Shown: piece after piece, positions 11,103 to 23,170 of the stretch
How the letters are laid out: every line of letters begins with the position of its first letter
Position numbering within the stretch: position 1 is the stretch's first letter
Assembly: GCA_014825775.1 (NCBI GenBank)
Contig: MVAQ01000214.1
Span: forward strand, 1 to 38,207
DNA from: Krasilnikovozyma curviuscula
Taxonomy: Eukaryota > Basidiomycota > Tremellomycetes > Cystofilobasidiales > Mrakiaceae
Length of the DNA stretch: 38,207 nt
Direction: 5' to 3'
Position numbers and translations under genes: made by a program
Notes under the pieces: model-generated
The model's input: the letters and a program-made list of their open reading frames with translations, nothing else
Told to the model about the DNA's origin: nothing
Databases searched by the model: none

Positions 11103-12676
11103 TCAATCAGAATCTGACGTGTCGACCACATCTCCATCCACGTCTGACGCATCATGTTAACAAGATCAGCTTGTACTCTCACGGAAACTGAAGGAGGAGG
11201 AATACCCACCAATGTAATCCGCCTCTCCATCGTCATTACCCTGATGTTCGCTGGCATTGATTTGGCTGCTCCAGCCTGACCTAGTGGCTTCAATACCCGA
11301 CAGTTCACTGGCTGTCGGACTAGATGAGGCGACTGTCAAAGCAGTATGACTGGGACTTGGCGGTTTCAACTTTGATGGTTTGAAAGACGTGCCTCCAGAT
11401 CCAGGAAGCGAATGAGAGCGAACCAGGTCTGTGGACGTGTAGAAGTTTGACAGACTGGATGGCTCGGGAGTGCCCGTCTTTAACTTCTTCACCTTCTTGG
11501 CTGACCCTTTGGTAGGTGAAAGAGTCTATAGCGAAGAATCATAATACAAGAGTCAGCATCTGATTGCGAACCACCCGCAGAGCTCAAAATAGACTTACTC
11601 TTTTGTTATTCTTGTTGAGCGTGCCGTTTTCTACAAAGGAGAGACATCCGCCAGAAAGGGAATCATTAAACACGAACTCTCGACAACTACAAAGTTGCTT
11701 TCAGATCGACAGCAGCTCACTTTTCTTTCCTTTTCCTTTCACACTTGCCTCCTCGTCATCCGTGAATCCACCATCGGACGTCGCATAGGAGCTAGCAGCG
11801 CTCCCAGGAACCAACCGAGACTTCTGCGTCCTAGCAGCAGTTCTTCTAGCTCCATATCCTAAGCAATTAGACAGGTGTTGCGCATATCGACCGCTGGCGA
11901 TCTGGGAGTTATGGGAGAGGTGTAAATGCTAGTCAGACTGCAGAAAGGCGCTGATAATGTTGCAAAGCTCGCACTCACTGATCTACCACAGACCATGCAG
12001 TCGTAAAAGATGTTTCCTTGAGCATCGGTAGTGGCCTGGTTGAAGTCTCTTTTTGGATCTTTTGACGAGCCCGTTGAGGCAGAGGACGGAGGGATGGGAG
12101 AGGGCCCTCGAGACGAGGAAGCAGTCGCATTTCCTGAAGGTTGAAGGACTGGCATAGTCGTTCCATGGACAAGACCTCTACAGCTATAAGGGAAAAGATG
12201 TAAGGTCAGCAAGTTGTTGCCTGGATGTGGTTTCATTGGTCTCCCGACAACCGTTATTGTGCCTTAGTGGTGAGAGCTCTAGGACTGCTCAGGTCGCCGA
12301 GTCAGATGAGCATTGGAAATAGATAGCTTACGTTGTACCACAAATACGGCAAGCACCTCTCGATCTGTTGAAATTTAACCTCGGTTAGCTCTTCACCACT
12401 GCGTCAGTCGAGCAGAAGTGAAGCCAAGGGGTTTTCGAACTCACTTCTTGATCTCGCTGTGAGCTTCTAAGGACTTGTCTAAGACGATATCACCCAAGAT
12501 ACAATCGAAGATACTGTTGGCCTGTTGCAGACGAACAAAAAAGGGCAAGAAATGTTCATTACCGAGAAATGTCAGCTCTCCCGAAGGTTTGGGACCAAGC
12601 TGATCTGACACCAAACAGGCAGCTAAGCAGTACAGGAACTCACGATCTTATCGAGCTGAGTCTCCTTGGATGGCAT
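11103..12676 (-). CDS. SGF11: SAGA-associated factor Sgf11 (deubiquitinase-module zinc finger protein)
   Basis: Sgf11 belongs to the SAGA deubiquitinating module with Ubp8, Sus1 and Sgf73; its N-terminal helix packs on Ubp8 and its zinc finger contacts the nucleosome. Eight exons, 12644-12676, 12445-12521, 12332-12364, 11979-12183, 11721-11901, 11599-11630, 11210-11525 and 11103-11143, encode 305 residues. The N-terminus shows the Sgf11 helix (ANSIFDCILGDIVLDKSL, then EAHSEIKK). The zinc finger spans an intron: Cys110, Cys113, His125, Cys129 (CMVCGRS joined to IASGRYAQHLSNC). A second Cys cluster, ACRICGTTC, lies at about 41-49. The C-terminal half is Ser/Pro-rich, with a basic KKVKKLK patch and a short acidic end, reached through a 66-nt last intron (11144-11209). 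Without that splice the protein would end differently. The 5' ATG was chosen from family alignment; an in-frame ATG exists at 12805. Confidence 0.88.
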
Positions 12677-13405
12677 GCTGCGTCGGTGAAGCTCAAACAG
12701 AGCTTTAGGACGGTGGTGGCTGAGGAGAAAGCAGTTAAGTCCGTTGCGCTTCTTCAGTTCGGCTGAGCCTGTCTTGCTCTTTTTTTCTGATATGTAATGG
12801 AGCAATCATCCCACCACAGAGCATAACGAAGTCCAAAAGAAACTGGAAGTGATGCAATAACGAGAAAAAAAAGAGGAGACACAAGAAATCGGACTCAAGA
12901 AAGTAATAGGACGACATTAGAGGAGAAAGCACGCCGTGAGGGTAGGTCGTATTGATGAATCAATCAAAAGAAGCGGGTATATAGTTGGGATCTAAGATAA
13001 GCGGCCCATGGAGTGAAGCGGGGAATGCAGTTTTTTCCGGCCGGGGGGAGAGTAAATGGGATCCATAGTACAAGGGCGGCAATTTGGGGTTAAGTGATGG
13101 AGAGCTGCGCAGTGATCAGGTAGATGGAAGTCATGAAGATATTATGTGTCGATCAGCCAGCGTGATTACAGAAGCGAATATTGTTGTTTGTTGGTGATGA
13201 TGATTGGGTTGCTGATGAATTCCGATATTGCTGCTGCTATGAGTGCTGATGAACACAACAGGCGTATGCTGAGGTCTTGGAATGGAACCACATGCAACAA
13301 CGTTCCATTGTTGGACTTCTAAACGCACAAAGCGGTAGCTCGTTGCTGCTGGGAATTTTTTTTATTTTGATACTTCTCTTCTAGTCCTCGTATTCAACAT
13401 TCACC
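12677..13405. other. Intergenic region: SGF11 promoter and phosphatase 3' flank
   Basis: No gene is supported in these 729 bp. A purine-rich stretch at about 12860-12905 reads as a long pyrimidine tract on the minus strand, upstream of SGF11, as often seen near fungal transcription starts. ORFs at 12735-12932 and 13131-13328 (minus) show no family features. Confidence 0.5.
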
Positions 13406-15257
13406 TTACAGTAACATAGCTCCGTCCAAAACGCCTCTCACATCGTCAACTGTTTCTAGATCGGCCAAGAATGGACATAAGTCGGTCAACTCCGTATCGT
13501 GAGGATCGTTGAACCACGTTGAGACAGGGACGGCGTTATTGGGATGGAAGATGTAGGACGCTGGAGAGTTGTCGAGAATGATGCACTCGTCGATTGGACG
13601 ACCGAGCTGGGAGAGATCCTTCACGTAGTTTCCCTTGTGGTTGTAGCACGACTCTCTAAACAGGCGATGGCTGACCACACGATGTACGTCGAGCATGTCC
13701 AGAACTGGATCCGCGTACTACATATCGAGAAAGGAATGGTTAGTTTCAACAAATGGAGTAACGCAATAGCAGATTATCTCAGCTTACTTTACTCAGGCTA
13801 GCAGTGAAAATGACAACCTCGTAGATCTCTCCCATCTGCTTCAGAAAGTTGTCTACACCCGGCCTCTTAATAACATAGACATTGTGGACCTGCGATTCAA
13901 TTTCGACAGGGACTATGTAGTCTGCCGAAGGAATCATCTTGAAACTGCTGTGCAGGAGAGTTTCATCGAGATCCAAGACTAGGCATTTACGACCCAGGTG
14001 CTCAGGCGCAAGTGGTGGAAGCAATGGTTGAGGTTGACCGTCCTGTCGAGAGGAGTGCACAGGAGCAAAAAACAAAACAAAACAGATTTAGCAAAGATCA
14101 TAGCCAGAATCGTTCGTTGAGAAGGGGGGAAGAAGGAGTATCGACTTACAGGTCCTATCGGTATTCCCATCCCACCGAGTAAGCTAATTTCCTCTTCCTC
14201 CTCCTCGTCCATCTCTTCACCTTCGTATCCATTCTTATCATCCTTGTCACCTTCGTGTTCACCATCAGAATCGGTTGCATAGTCTTCAGGTGCATCAGCC
14301 GACGACGAATCAGCGGAAACTTTTGTCGGTGTGGGTGGAGCGTGCAATGTTGACCCAGATCCGGGTGGAACGACCGCTGAAGAAGTAAGACCGCCAGTCT
14401 GTTTTCGAGAGGGTGAGGGATCCATACATGATTTTTACAAGAGAAGACAGGTAACACAGAAGGATACACAGGACAGAGAAAAAGAGATTGTGGGTCAGTT
14501 CAAAACAAGCGCTGGGACCTCGAAATTGAAACATGTGCAAACCTACCTCGTCGATTGGCGGCGAAACCGGTGTAGATGGTGCAACTACGACTTCGTCCTT
14601 CAAGTCCTTCTCTTCCACCAATGTTGACGATGTTGGATGTGAGGAGTCTGTTCCTTCGGTGGAGTTGCCAGCGTCGAACGCCTTTTCCCCCACCAAAGGC
14701 TGCTGGTCCGTCTTAGAAGCTGATCCCGAAGACGCCTTTGTCTTCTTCTCGTTGTCTTCTAACGCAGCTCCACCAAAGCAGCTTGCAAATAATGCGAATA
14801 TAGACCAGCCCTTCCGTTTCTTCTTAGTCCCTTGTGCCGGTACGCGAGCTGGCTCCTTGACGTTCGCTGCAGGAGGCGGTGGTATAACGGCAGAGCTGTT
14901 TGGGTGCTTTGAAGCTGGCTTCTCAGTTTCGGGGGCTGCTGGCTTCTCAGGTTCCTTCTCTTTCTGTACGGAAGACAAGGGCTGGGTGGTTGACTCGACT
15001 GCTGTGGATGAGTTCGAGGACGGGGAACGGTCGGATGAAGCGTCGGTGGGAAGGGCTTTCTCGTTGGCTGGTTCGTTGATGATTGGAATGACTGGGACTG
15101 GCTTCGCCCCAGCTTCCACATGGGGGACTTCAACCTCCTTGGCTATCGTTGGCTGTTCTGTGGCAGCAGCTGCAGTAGAGCTGACTGTCGTTGTTTCCTG
15201 TGTAGGAACCTCGTCGATCGCTGGAGAGACGGCCTGTGTTGAGTCTTGTTCAGACAT
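13406..15257 (-). CDS. PSR1: Psr1-like HAD/FCP1-type protein phosphatase
   Basis: Yeast Psr1/Psr2 are plasma-membrane phosphatases of the FCP1/SCP family involved in stress and salt responses. Four exons, 14547-15257, 14150-14398, 13788-14042 and 13406-13717, encode 508 residues. The C-terminal catalytic domain begins near residue 337 with the nucleophile motif [10 protein letters not shown] (344-353), then [20 protein letters not shown] and [33 protein letters not shown], and [10 protein letters not shown]. The first 320 residues are low-complexity Ser/Thr/Pro/Glu, with one hydrophobic Cys-containing patch ([14 protein letters not shown]) that may replace the N-terminal palmitoylated Cys of yeast Psr1; this is inference. 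An acidic run precedes the catalytic domain. Start MSEQDSTQ is chosen; the frame stays open 5' of it. A TATA-like TATAATATA on the plus strand lies about 100 bp upstream. Confidence 0.9.
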
Positions 15258-15861
15258 GCTCCAACCGCTGTTTTGGTACCTGGGAAACCCAGGAAGGTCA
15301 ACGGAATGGGAGTTGGGATGAGATGAAGGGGCAGTCCCTTGGGGTATCCTATAATATAAGCTGGGCTCTTGACAGTCGACAGGTTGAAAGCACAGAGCGG
15401 TTTCCTGCCGAAACGGGCAATTTCTGGAATTGTAACCGATTTTGAGAGGAGAGCCAAGAAACCTATCAGGGTAAATCAACTCACGAAGAGCATTGCAGAT
15501 TTGAGCGTTGCTTCGGTGCTTTGCAAAATCTGCTGGAAAGTTTGGAGAAGGTGTCACGCAGCCTGGTCAACGCGCCAGATGTCAAGGCATTTCGAAAGAA
15601 AATGGGGACATGCTACCAAACGCAAGGATTTTATTGGTAAAATTGAAAAGTAGGAAGAAAAAGGGGTTACAGAACGAGGCAATGCGACAAAAGAATTCTA
15701 CAGGCACTAGAGTAGTACAAGAAAGTAGCGTGCAGATGAGAAATTAGTGTACGATGAACCAATGCAGAAGAGTATAATGACAAAAGTCCAAGAGATTCTG
15801 TGAGAAATTCCAACAAAGTACGGAGAGAACAGCATGGCCAGTATTGTGTGTCTAGTTGAGC
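15258..15861. other. Intergenic region: PSR1 promoter and tyrosine-phosphatase 3' flank
   Basis: No gene is supported in these 604 bp. A TATA-like tract sits near 15350-15359, about 95-100 bp upstream of the PSR1 ATG. Plus-strand ORFs at 15369-15747 lack family features or a convincing splice structure. Confidence 0.5.
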
Positions 15862-17952
15862 CTAGGGAGAGTACGGGACGAACCCACAGGGCCTATCGTA
15901 GGTCAGCGACCCGAGAGGGACCGACTCCTGCCTCATCCACGACACATAGTCGACCAGCCACCGGACTTGTTCAAAAGTCTCAATAGCCTTGATGCTTCTC
16001 CTCCTCCTCACAACGCCAATGACCTTCTCGACAACCTCCATCGTCGCTTGATCGTCCACAAGCTTGTTGGGGCATTCTTGAAACTCGGAGTTTGGAGAGG
16101 GGACAATGAGACCCATTTTGATGGACCAACAACTGGCAACCAGTCCTGCTCTGCCGACACCACCACGGCAGTGAGCAAGCACGTTGATGCCTTTCAAGGT
16201 GTAACTCGAGATGATGTTGCTGAGGTGAGCGTCGAAGTCGCGAATGGACGTTGGAGTGAGACCCTCAGGCATTGGAATTCTAGAAGGAAGGAGAAGAAGC
16301 ATTGTCAGAAATGGTAAAACAAGTAGCCACTATGGAAGGTATGAGAGAGGGAGACTAACCGGATAACATCCATACCAGCAGAACGTGCCTTCAAGTCATA
16401 CTCCTCATAAGGTGCACCGAGGAACCTCAGCTCGTCGTCATCAAGACAACAAACAATGCACCCAACACCCAAGCTCCTTATTCGTCCTAAGTCACTGCCT
16501 AGATCTCGACAGATCGCACCTCTACCCTTCACCGGTCCCTGTAACCTGACCTTTTTTCCTGGACATGATGAGAGGAAGAAGTTTCCCACTGTAGGCTGTG
16601 TGTCTGGGCCGGGAAGGAGGGGCCCAGCGTCAGAAGAGGCGAGGTTGTTAGGGTGTAAGTCGAAGATGGTCGGAAGGGTATACGGTTGATTCTCGGGAAC
16701 CGAGACGGATGCGAGTCTACGAAGTGGTGCAAGAAGGCAGAGTAGTGAAGGTGGAATGACAACTGAGATATTGATTGGGTGGGTGTCTGAAGTTTTCATT
16801 TTGGGTGCTAGTGTTTTGGGATCAGCTAACGACGAGGTTGCATATAACGGGTTCGCTGATGTATGTGGAATCGGCGGTGGTGACTCATGATGCACGGCAG
16901 CTAGTACTGACGGGCGCGGTAATGATGTAGAATTGAAGTGATTCCCACTAAAGAGCGGAAAGAACTTGGACGCGAAACTGGTGCTGGAGGACGATGATGG
17001 AGCTGTGGGGATTTCTGAAAGGGATGAAGAGTTGAGGGGAATACTTGAGGATCGAGGAGATGCAAGAAGGGCTGGTTCAGGCGGAGTGAGGATCCTATCT
17101 TCCATTGCTTGAAGAATCTGGTGCTGTAAAGTTGCAACAACGTCCGACGGTTTTGCTTGCGGTGATAAAACACCAGACATTTCCAACCTCTTCTCTGTCA
17201 CTGATTCAGACACAGATGTAACTTGGGGGCCGCTGGGGCCAGGCTTCACCAGTTCGGACTGAATCCCAGGTTGACCAGCTGCTGGGACACCTCCTACGCC
17301 GGCCATTGATTCCTCCACTGGAGTTTCGACACCCCCATCCCCAACCAGAACACCTTCCATACCTTCTTCATCACTCAATTTTTTCTCCACCAGTTCCTCT
17401 CCCACAAGAGGCAAAGGAGGGACCGACGAGGGCCTGGGGCATGTGGCACAAAACTGCTCAAACTGGGCCTGTTTCGACATGATAGAAGAGACATGGGCTG
17501 GGACTTGAATTGAAAGAGGTATATACTGAGCAGGGGAGCCTGTGAAAGAACAGAATTCTCATGAATAACTCCAACACAACCCCAACTTTTTTAGGCTCGC
17601 ACGAACCGTTTTCGCCGTATCGAATGCGATTGTAATCGCTCAAGTGATGCTGGGAAGCCAGACAACTGAGGCCTTCTATAGCCAGCACCATCTCCCTTTT
17701 CTTCTGCTCCTCTTCATTCAGTGCGACCAGGTTCTCCTTGGACGACTCCTGAGAGACCACTGTTGTTCGCGCTGGTGAAGGAGATTGAGACGAGTGGTTG
17801 ACTCTTTTATTTGGATGGTGTTGGGTGTTATGGTTGGCGAACCTGGGAGGAGTGTGAGATGTTCTCCTCGTAGGTAATGACCTCTGATGAGGTGAGCTGG
17901 GAGAAAAGTAAGTCTGAGGAGGGGAAGGCATGCTGAGCACTTTGGCAGCCAT
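15862..17952 (-). CDS. Dual-specificity/tyrosine phosphatase of the CDKN3-like type with long N-terminal extension
   Basis: Three exons, 17607-17952, 16360-17539 and 15862-16279, encode 647 residues. The catalytic domain is C-terminal: the Cys-x5-Arg loop HCRGGVGRAG (His545, Cys546, Arg552) follows the P-loop strand GINVLA. Upstream, IVCCLDDDELRFLGAPYEEY and DLKARSAGMDVIR resemble the CDKN3 (KAP)-like family. The first ~330 residues are Ser/Pro-rich and look disordered. A segment at about 380-470 contains PTIFDLHP and CPGKKVRLQGPVKGRGAICR, which I cannot assign to a known domain. Exon 1 joins exon 2 through the GTTCGT donor, extending the protein beyond the MSKQAQFEQF ATG that a single-ORF call would use. 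Substrate is unknown; CDKN3 in animals acts on a CDK threonine, but that activity should not be assumed here. The start MAAKVLSM is the first ATG in frame. Confidence 0.82.
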
Positions 17953-18290
17953 GTTGACCACCGTTTTTCGTCGCTGGTTCCCCAGGCACAGCTAGAGGTA
18001 TGACTAGGACTACTGCTGAGGGCTTGACAAGTGTATTTACGAATGGGAACGAAAAAAAGGATGTTGAAAGAGGCTGCTGCTGCCTTTCCAGAACTCCATC
18101 CAATACGCCTGTGGCGTTGTGGCTGAGACTTATGTCTCAGATGGGTGCTTTCTGCAGGAGCTGTGAATCAGCGAACACAAGATGCATTGTATATAGCGAA
18201 CCCAACCTATAGGAATATGCTAATAGGGACTGGAATGCAACCGTCCTCGAAGGCATCGACCCCGGCTTTACCAGGCGGAGTTTCCGGCTA
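17953..18290. other. Intergenic region: tyrosine-phosphatase promoter and MED14 3' flank
   Basis: I see no gene or recognisable regulatory motif in these 338 bp. Short ORFs on both strands lack family features. Confidence 0.5.
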
Positions 18291-21200
18291 CTAACCAGCC
18301 TTGAAGCAGGCTTTCGCCATCTCATCAAGCACACTACTCAAATGATCAATGCTGCAATTGATTCCTCCGCTGGTTGGAACCACCATCACAGGTGGAAGAA
18401 CCGCCTCTTTTCCAACTCCCTGGTCAGCGTCCTTCAAAGCCATCTGCGCCCAGACTCCATGGGATATATTTAAAATGTCGGGTATTTGTTTGAAATAAAC
18501 GTTGAATTGCAGTTGAGCGTAATGCGGGGCGGAGGGAGAAACTAGGTTGATGGCTGAGTCGAGAATCACGTATCGAGGTGGTGCTGACTTTGGCTGCAAG
18601 ACGACGTGGATATCAAGGCCGAGCCTGTAAGCAAAAAAAGAAAAAAAAAAGAAAAAAAGATAAGCAATTGGATTCTTTGAATATCAATTAGGTAGGAACT
18701 GACCTCGTCGTGCCGTTCTCGAACACGAATGAGAAGGAAGAAACAGATTTGGGCCACGCAGTGACATTGGGCATCTTAGCACCATCTTTGTATCTCTGCA
18801 CAAGTGCTAGCACAGGGATATCGTGACGAAGAAGCTGTGACAAGAATTTTAGACAAAATTCATAATAAAGATTATACCTCTGAGCAGACGTGGGACTTAC
18901 TAGCGCTAGTTTCTTTAATCCACTGAGAGAATCATCCATGTTCAACAAATCTTGGAAAGCACCAGCCATGATTTTGTGAGGGTTTGAAATGGGATCGGGA
19001 CCCTGTGAGTCATCAAAGTCAATCTCATACATCCCACCCAGAGGTGATTCTGGATGAGACCTCCATCCGATGGTAATTCTAAATCCAGGTCCATAGACAA
19101 ACGTAGCCGTTTGGAGATCGAAGTATGTCATGGTGAAGTCTTTGCTGTCTAAACGTTTGACTAAAGAAAAGGAATTGTTCAATCAACTGGGAATTGTCGC
19201 GCAGAGAGGAGATCAAACACTCACAAGCGCTAGCAATGACGGCTACTTTACCAACACGTCCAAACTCCTGCTGCAACGCTCCCACACAATGATTAACATC
19301 ATCTGTTATGAAGCTGACGACTGAAGTGTTCTTGTTGAAGCTGATATTTTGGGACGGTCGAACGATACCTCCAGCCTCAGATTGCGACAAGGACGGTTCT
19401 GATCGGAGTTTCAATTGAGTAACGACCTTCCACATAGTAAAAAGAAAGCGATATTTAGAGAGGTATGAGCAACAGGATGACAATAGTAATAAACGTACTT
19501 TGCACGCAGAGTCTGGGTCAGCCCAGCTCTGCACCTTCATGTAGATGTAGGGTAAAGCGACATCAACGGCCGCAGGCACATTCTGAAGGACATCTGCTGC
19601 CTTCACAGATATCATCGGAATCGATAGACTCTGTCCAGTAGATTTGAGAACAGCAGCGCTGTGGTCATCACCAGCATCTTGAGCAACAAGTGTGTAGGCG
19701 ATACGTCGAGCTTTAAGCTGCTCTTCAAGTTTGTGGCTCGAAATTCTGGCGACACAGTAAGAGTAGAGAACTCGAAGATCTTCGATCTCCACTGCAAACC
19801 TATAATTAGAACGGCAACCAGAGAGAAGGGGCATTAGTGGGAATAGCGGTCAAAGAGGACAGCAGAGACTGACTTGGGCGTTGGTGACTTTTCGCCAAGC
19901 TCCATTCTGCGTTGAACGCTGGGCAGGACAGATCGATGTGATACCGAGGAGACCGCCTCGTCAATCCAACCAACTTCGGTGATTGTGTATGTTTCCTTGT
20001 TGTTGTCCCCAGTAGGAAGTGGTCTGACGGCAATCAGAGCATATCTGAAAGACGTCTGACATAGGACAGGGACAAAGTAGTGATTTGGCGATGTCGGTAT
20101 GGGAACGAACTGCCAGAGGTGAGCATTGGTACCGAATTTGGCATGCTCTGAAGGGCGAACAAAGGTGTGCGAATGCGGTGTCAGTTTGGCAGAAATAAAA
20201 GTAGCAGTACCGTTTCCCTTACCTTGTGCTTTGATAGGGAGCCTCTTTAAAACCTTGAAGCCGAGGTACAGTAGTTTTTGTTCCAAGAACTCCATCACAG
20301 TCTGTCAAATCGCAACGGCATGATTCAGAGCCATCACATTTTATCATGCTCAGCGAAGTGAGGGGGAACTTACGTTGAGTTTCACTCTGATCAACGTCTC
20401 AGGCAAACTGCTGGGGTTGTCGTTGACAATCTTGATACTCTGTTGAATAGTTTTAGAGGCCACTCCAAAAGCTAAATCACTAATAACAATCCTGCCTGAA
20501 AACACGTCGAGGGCGACCTTAATTATTTGTCCAGCGTAAGTTCGTATCCGAAGACTCTTCAGGCCGTTTTCTGATAAGGGAAGGGACAGAAATGAGTTAT
20601 ACTCCTTCTGAACAAAGGTACAAGCAAATTCAACACACCTTCCTCATGAATTGCTATATCTCCAGTTGTGAGGTCGTAAATCTGGACGAATTGATCGTGT
20701 TCTACTGTTTTTTTGTACATTGTTAGTATAAGCGTGTTGATGTGGGTGTGAACAGCTTTCTGAAGAATTGATTCTAAGTCGATACACTTGTAGTTCTGCA
20801 ACCAGAGTCATCAAACTCAGTAGGCGAAAAATCAACACTTCTGCTTCACAGAACTCACCACTTTCAAAGCGACTTCCTCAGTCATCCTTTCATCACTCAC
20901 ATCCAATCCTCCAATCCATCTTGAATCGGGTTCCCATATCACATTCAATGCTTGATCGAGCACTTTATCCGACGAGCGTTCTCCCGGCTTCGTTTTGATT
21001 CGCTCTTCGATCTGTTGTAGGATGTGTTTGGACGGTGATTTGGACACAGCTGAGTCTGAAAGTGTGATTGTTATTATTCCTCCGTGCAAAGCTGGAGGAG
21101 AAGGTGCATTCGGTAATCTTTGTTGCCCACGATAACGACTGGCGATTCAAGATTACCCCACTGTCAGCACGAGAAGGCGGAAACTTGGATGGTAATGACT

Positions 21201-22837
21201 TCAAACTCACGGCCAGTACCCAAGTTTCAAGATTCTCTGCTCTCGCTTAAAGTCAGTTTGTAGGAATTCACCCCACCCGAGAGATGCAATCCTCCTGCTT
21301 TGCTGATAAAGGATCTCTAATTGATATGTCATGCTCAGCATTTCTTCAGACCGAAGAAGTGAAATGTAGTAAGCAGTCAATTCGATAATGGTCCAACAGC
21401 AACTGTCTTAGCCGAACTCACGTAACAGGTTGAAAACCCTGACTAACGGCGCATCTACAACTCTCTCCTCTCCTTGAACGATCTTGGGCTTCGAATCAAC
21501 TGTCCCTGTCACTGGCGAACCACCAATCAACGCCACGCCAGTTTCAACTTCATCTGTAGATGTCGAGGGTATATCTTCTGTATCATCAGGTGAAGACCCC
21601 TCTGCTGGGATCAGTTCGAGTTTAGAGAGATGGGCAATGTCGTCGAATGTTCGTGGGTTCGGTGTTCGAGGAAAATCTAGTACAAAAACCAAAAAATAAA
21701 AAACCGTAACTACACTTATTGAAGAAATGTTGAAGAAAGAAGACAAACAAATAAAGTTGAATGCATACCTTCCAACAGACCCTTGTCACTCTCCTTGACG
21801 CCGAACAAGAATTCCAATGCAACGACATACCACGTCGCACTCCTCTCACCACCACTCAAGCTCATTGAAATCATGAACTCCTCACATTGAAACCTCACCC
21901 TCCCGTCCTTGATCTCATAATTCGCTTTCATCTCGACAGGCAGTATGTCTTTGACTTTGAGGCGATACGCAATCGTTTCGTTGAGATTTTCGAGCGTTGT
22001 GAGAATATTGGTGAGTGAGAGTGAGGTTGGAGGAAGGAAGTCAGTCGTGGAAAAGCGCGAAGGCAGCCGTTGGTAGTTCCCGGTGGTGAGTACATCGATG
22101 GCGGTCAGGATATCAGCATTCCGCACTCTGAAGACATGAAACAAAAAGACAAAAAAGTTGAATACGAATGTTCCTTGTAGAGCAACAGAACCAAATTATC
22201 ATGGGAGATCACTGACCTCGTCGAGCTAATTCCTGTTTTCACTATCTGTAGTTCCTCCACCGAGTTCGCCAGTTGAGAATTCTGAGTTTGCAGAAAAGTG
22301 ATGATGTTCTATTGAGCAAAAATAAACAGCGAGTTTAATTTCGCTAGTCGATGTTTAAAAGGGAAGACGAGGGCGAAACGAATTCACTTTGCACTTCTCG
22401 ACTATGGTTGCGTCTTTACTCCATCTTACCAACGCTAGTAGCTTCACGACTTGTCTTCTTGAATGCAGAGAGAACTGGAATATTTCTCTTGCTCGAACAG
22501 TCTCGTGAAGAGCAGGTAGTCTAACCAAAATTAAACAAATCAGTTTGTGCCAGGAACAACGCGAACATATTATACTGTATCGGACTCACCTCTTTGACAA
22601 CACAATCAGCCTCTCAAAAATATCATTCACCACAGAATCCACAACCTCATTGAGAGGAACAAGGTTGTCGTTCCCAGCCGGAAGCTCTGATGCTAGAATC
22701 TCTCCCAGCGAACGACCGCCTGCTCCCACTGCTTCGAACCCGTTGAGTTTAAGGGGATGGTGACCATTTGAAGGCTCTCCTGCTGATCCTGTTGCTGGCG
22801 AAAATGCTGGGGAATAGACTTCTTGTTCCATCGTCAT
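18291..22837 (-). CDS. MED14: Mediator complex subunit 14 (Rgr1)
   Basis: Med14 is the backbone that links the head, middle and tail of Mediator, the RNA polymerase II coactivator. Fifteen exons join in frame to 1,162 residues: 22590-22837, 22388-22520, 22217-22308, 21769-22127, 21422-21676, 21211-21343, 20859-21117, 20639-20795, 20374-20570, 19874-20301, 19499-19799, 19225-19426, 18901-19160, 18704-18834 and 18291-18624. The signature is in the N-terminus: LNEVVDSVVNDIFERLIVLS, then a helix with VRAREIFQFSLHSRRQVVKL and LLALVRWSKDA. A GGIITITLSDS stretch follows in the middle part. The C-terminal half has no motif I can name. Exon 7 requires a weak AAAG acceptor at 21118; earlier and later AGs give dead frames. 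The last intron (18625-18703) has an exceptionally long T-rich tract. Confidence 0.88.
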
Positions 22838-23170
22838 TTCTCGGCTGCTTCGACTTGGCTCTTAAATGCTGCACCGAAACCTGCCCACCCTACCTGGGCT
22901 CCCCTGGACTCGATTCCAGCTGACAAAAAAAGAGTAATCTAGTAGCCAGAGCAGGAGAAGGTTTCTGGTTGTTGTGACCTTTTCTCAGATAATCTGGGGT
23001 AGAAAGGAGTGTTGCGGTTTGCAGTCAAATGCTTTTGGGTTCGCCAACGGACACTGCGATTAATGGACACGACTTGCATTGTATTTACAACAGAGGTAAA
23101 GTTCTAAAAATATACCATAATACAACATTTTTGTCTAAAAGATCCACCATCCAAACCAGACTTCTACTTG
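22838..23170. other. Intergenic region: MED14 promoter and DUF3128-gene 3' flank
   Basis: Nothing beyond AT-rich stretches (around 23100-23130) is seen in these 333 bp, and no ORF is convincing. Confidence 0.5.

Noticed and set aside
14533..15321. 262-residue plus-strand ORF
   Set aside because: It mirrors the low-complexity N-terminal exon of the PSR1-like gene; biased codons keep the opposite strand open, and it shows no domain.
15856..16317. 153-residue plus-strand ORF
   Set aside because: It is antisense to the phosphatase catalytic exon carrying HCRGGVGRAG.
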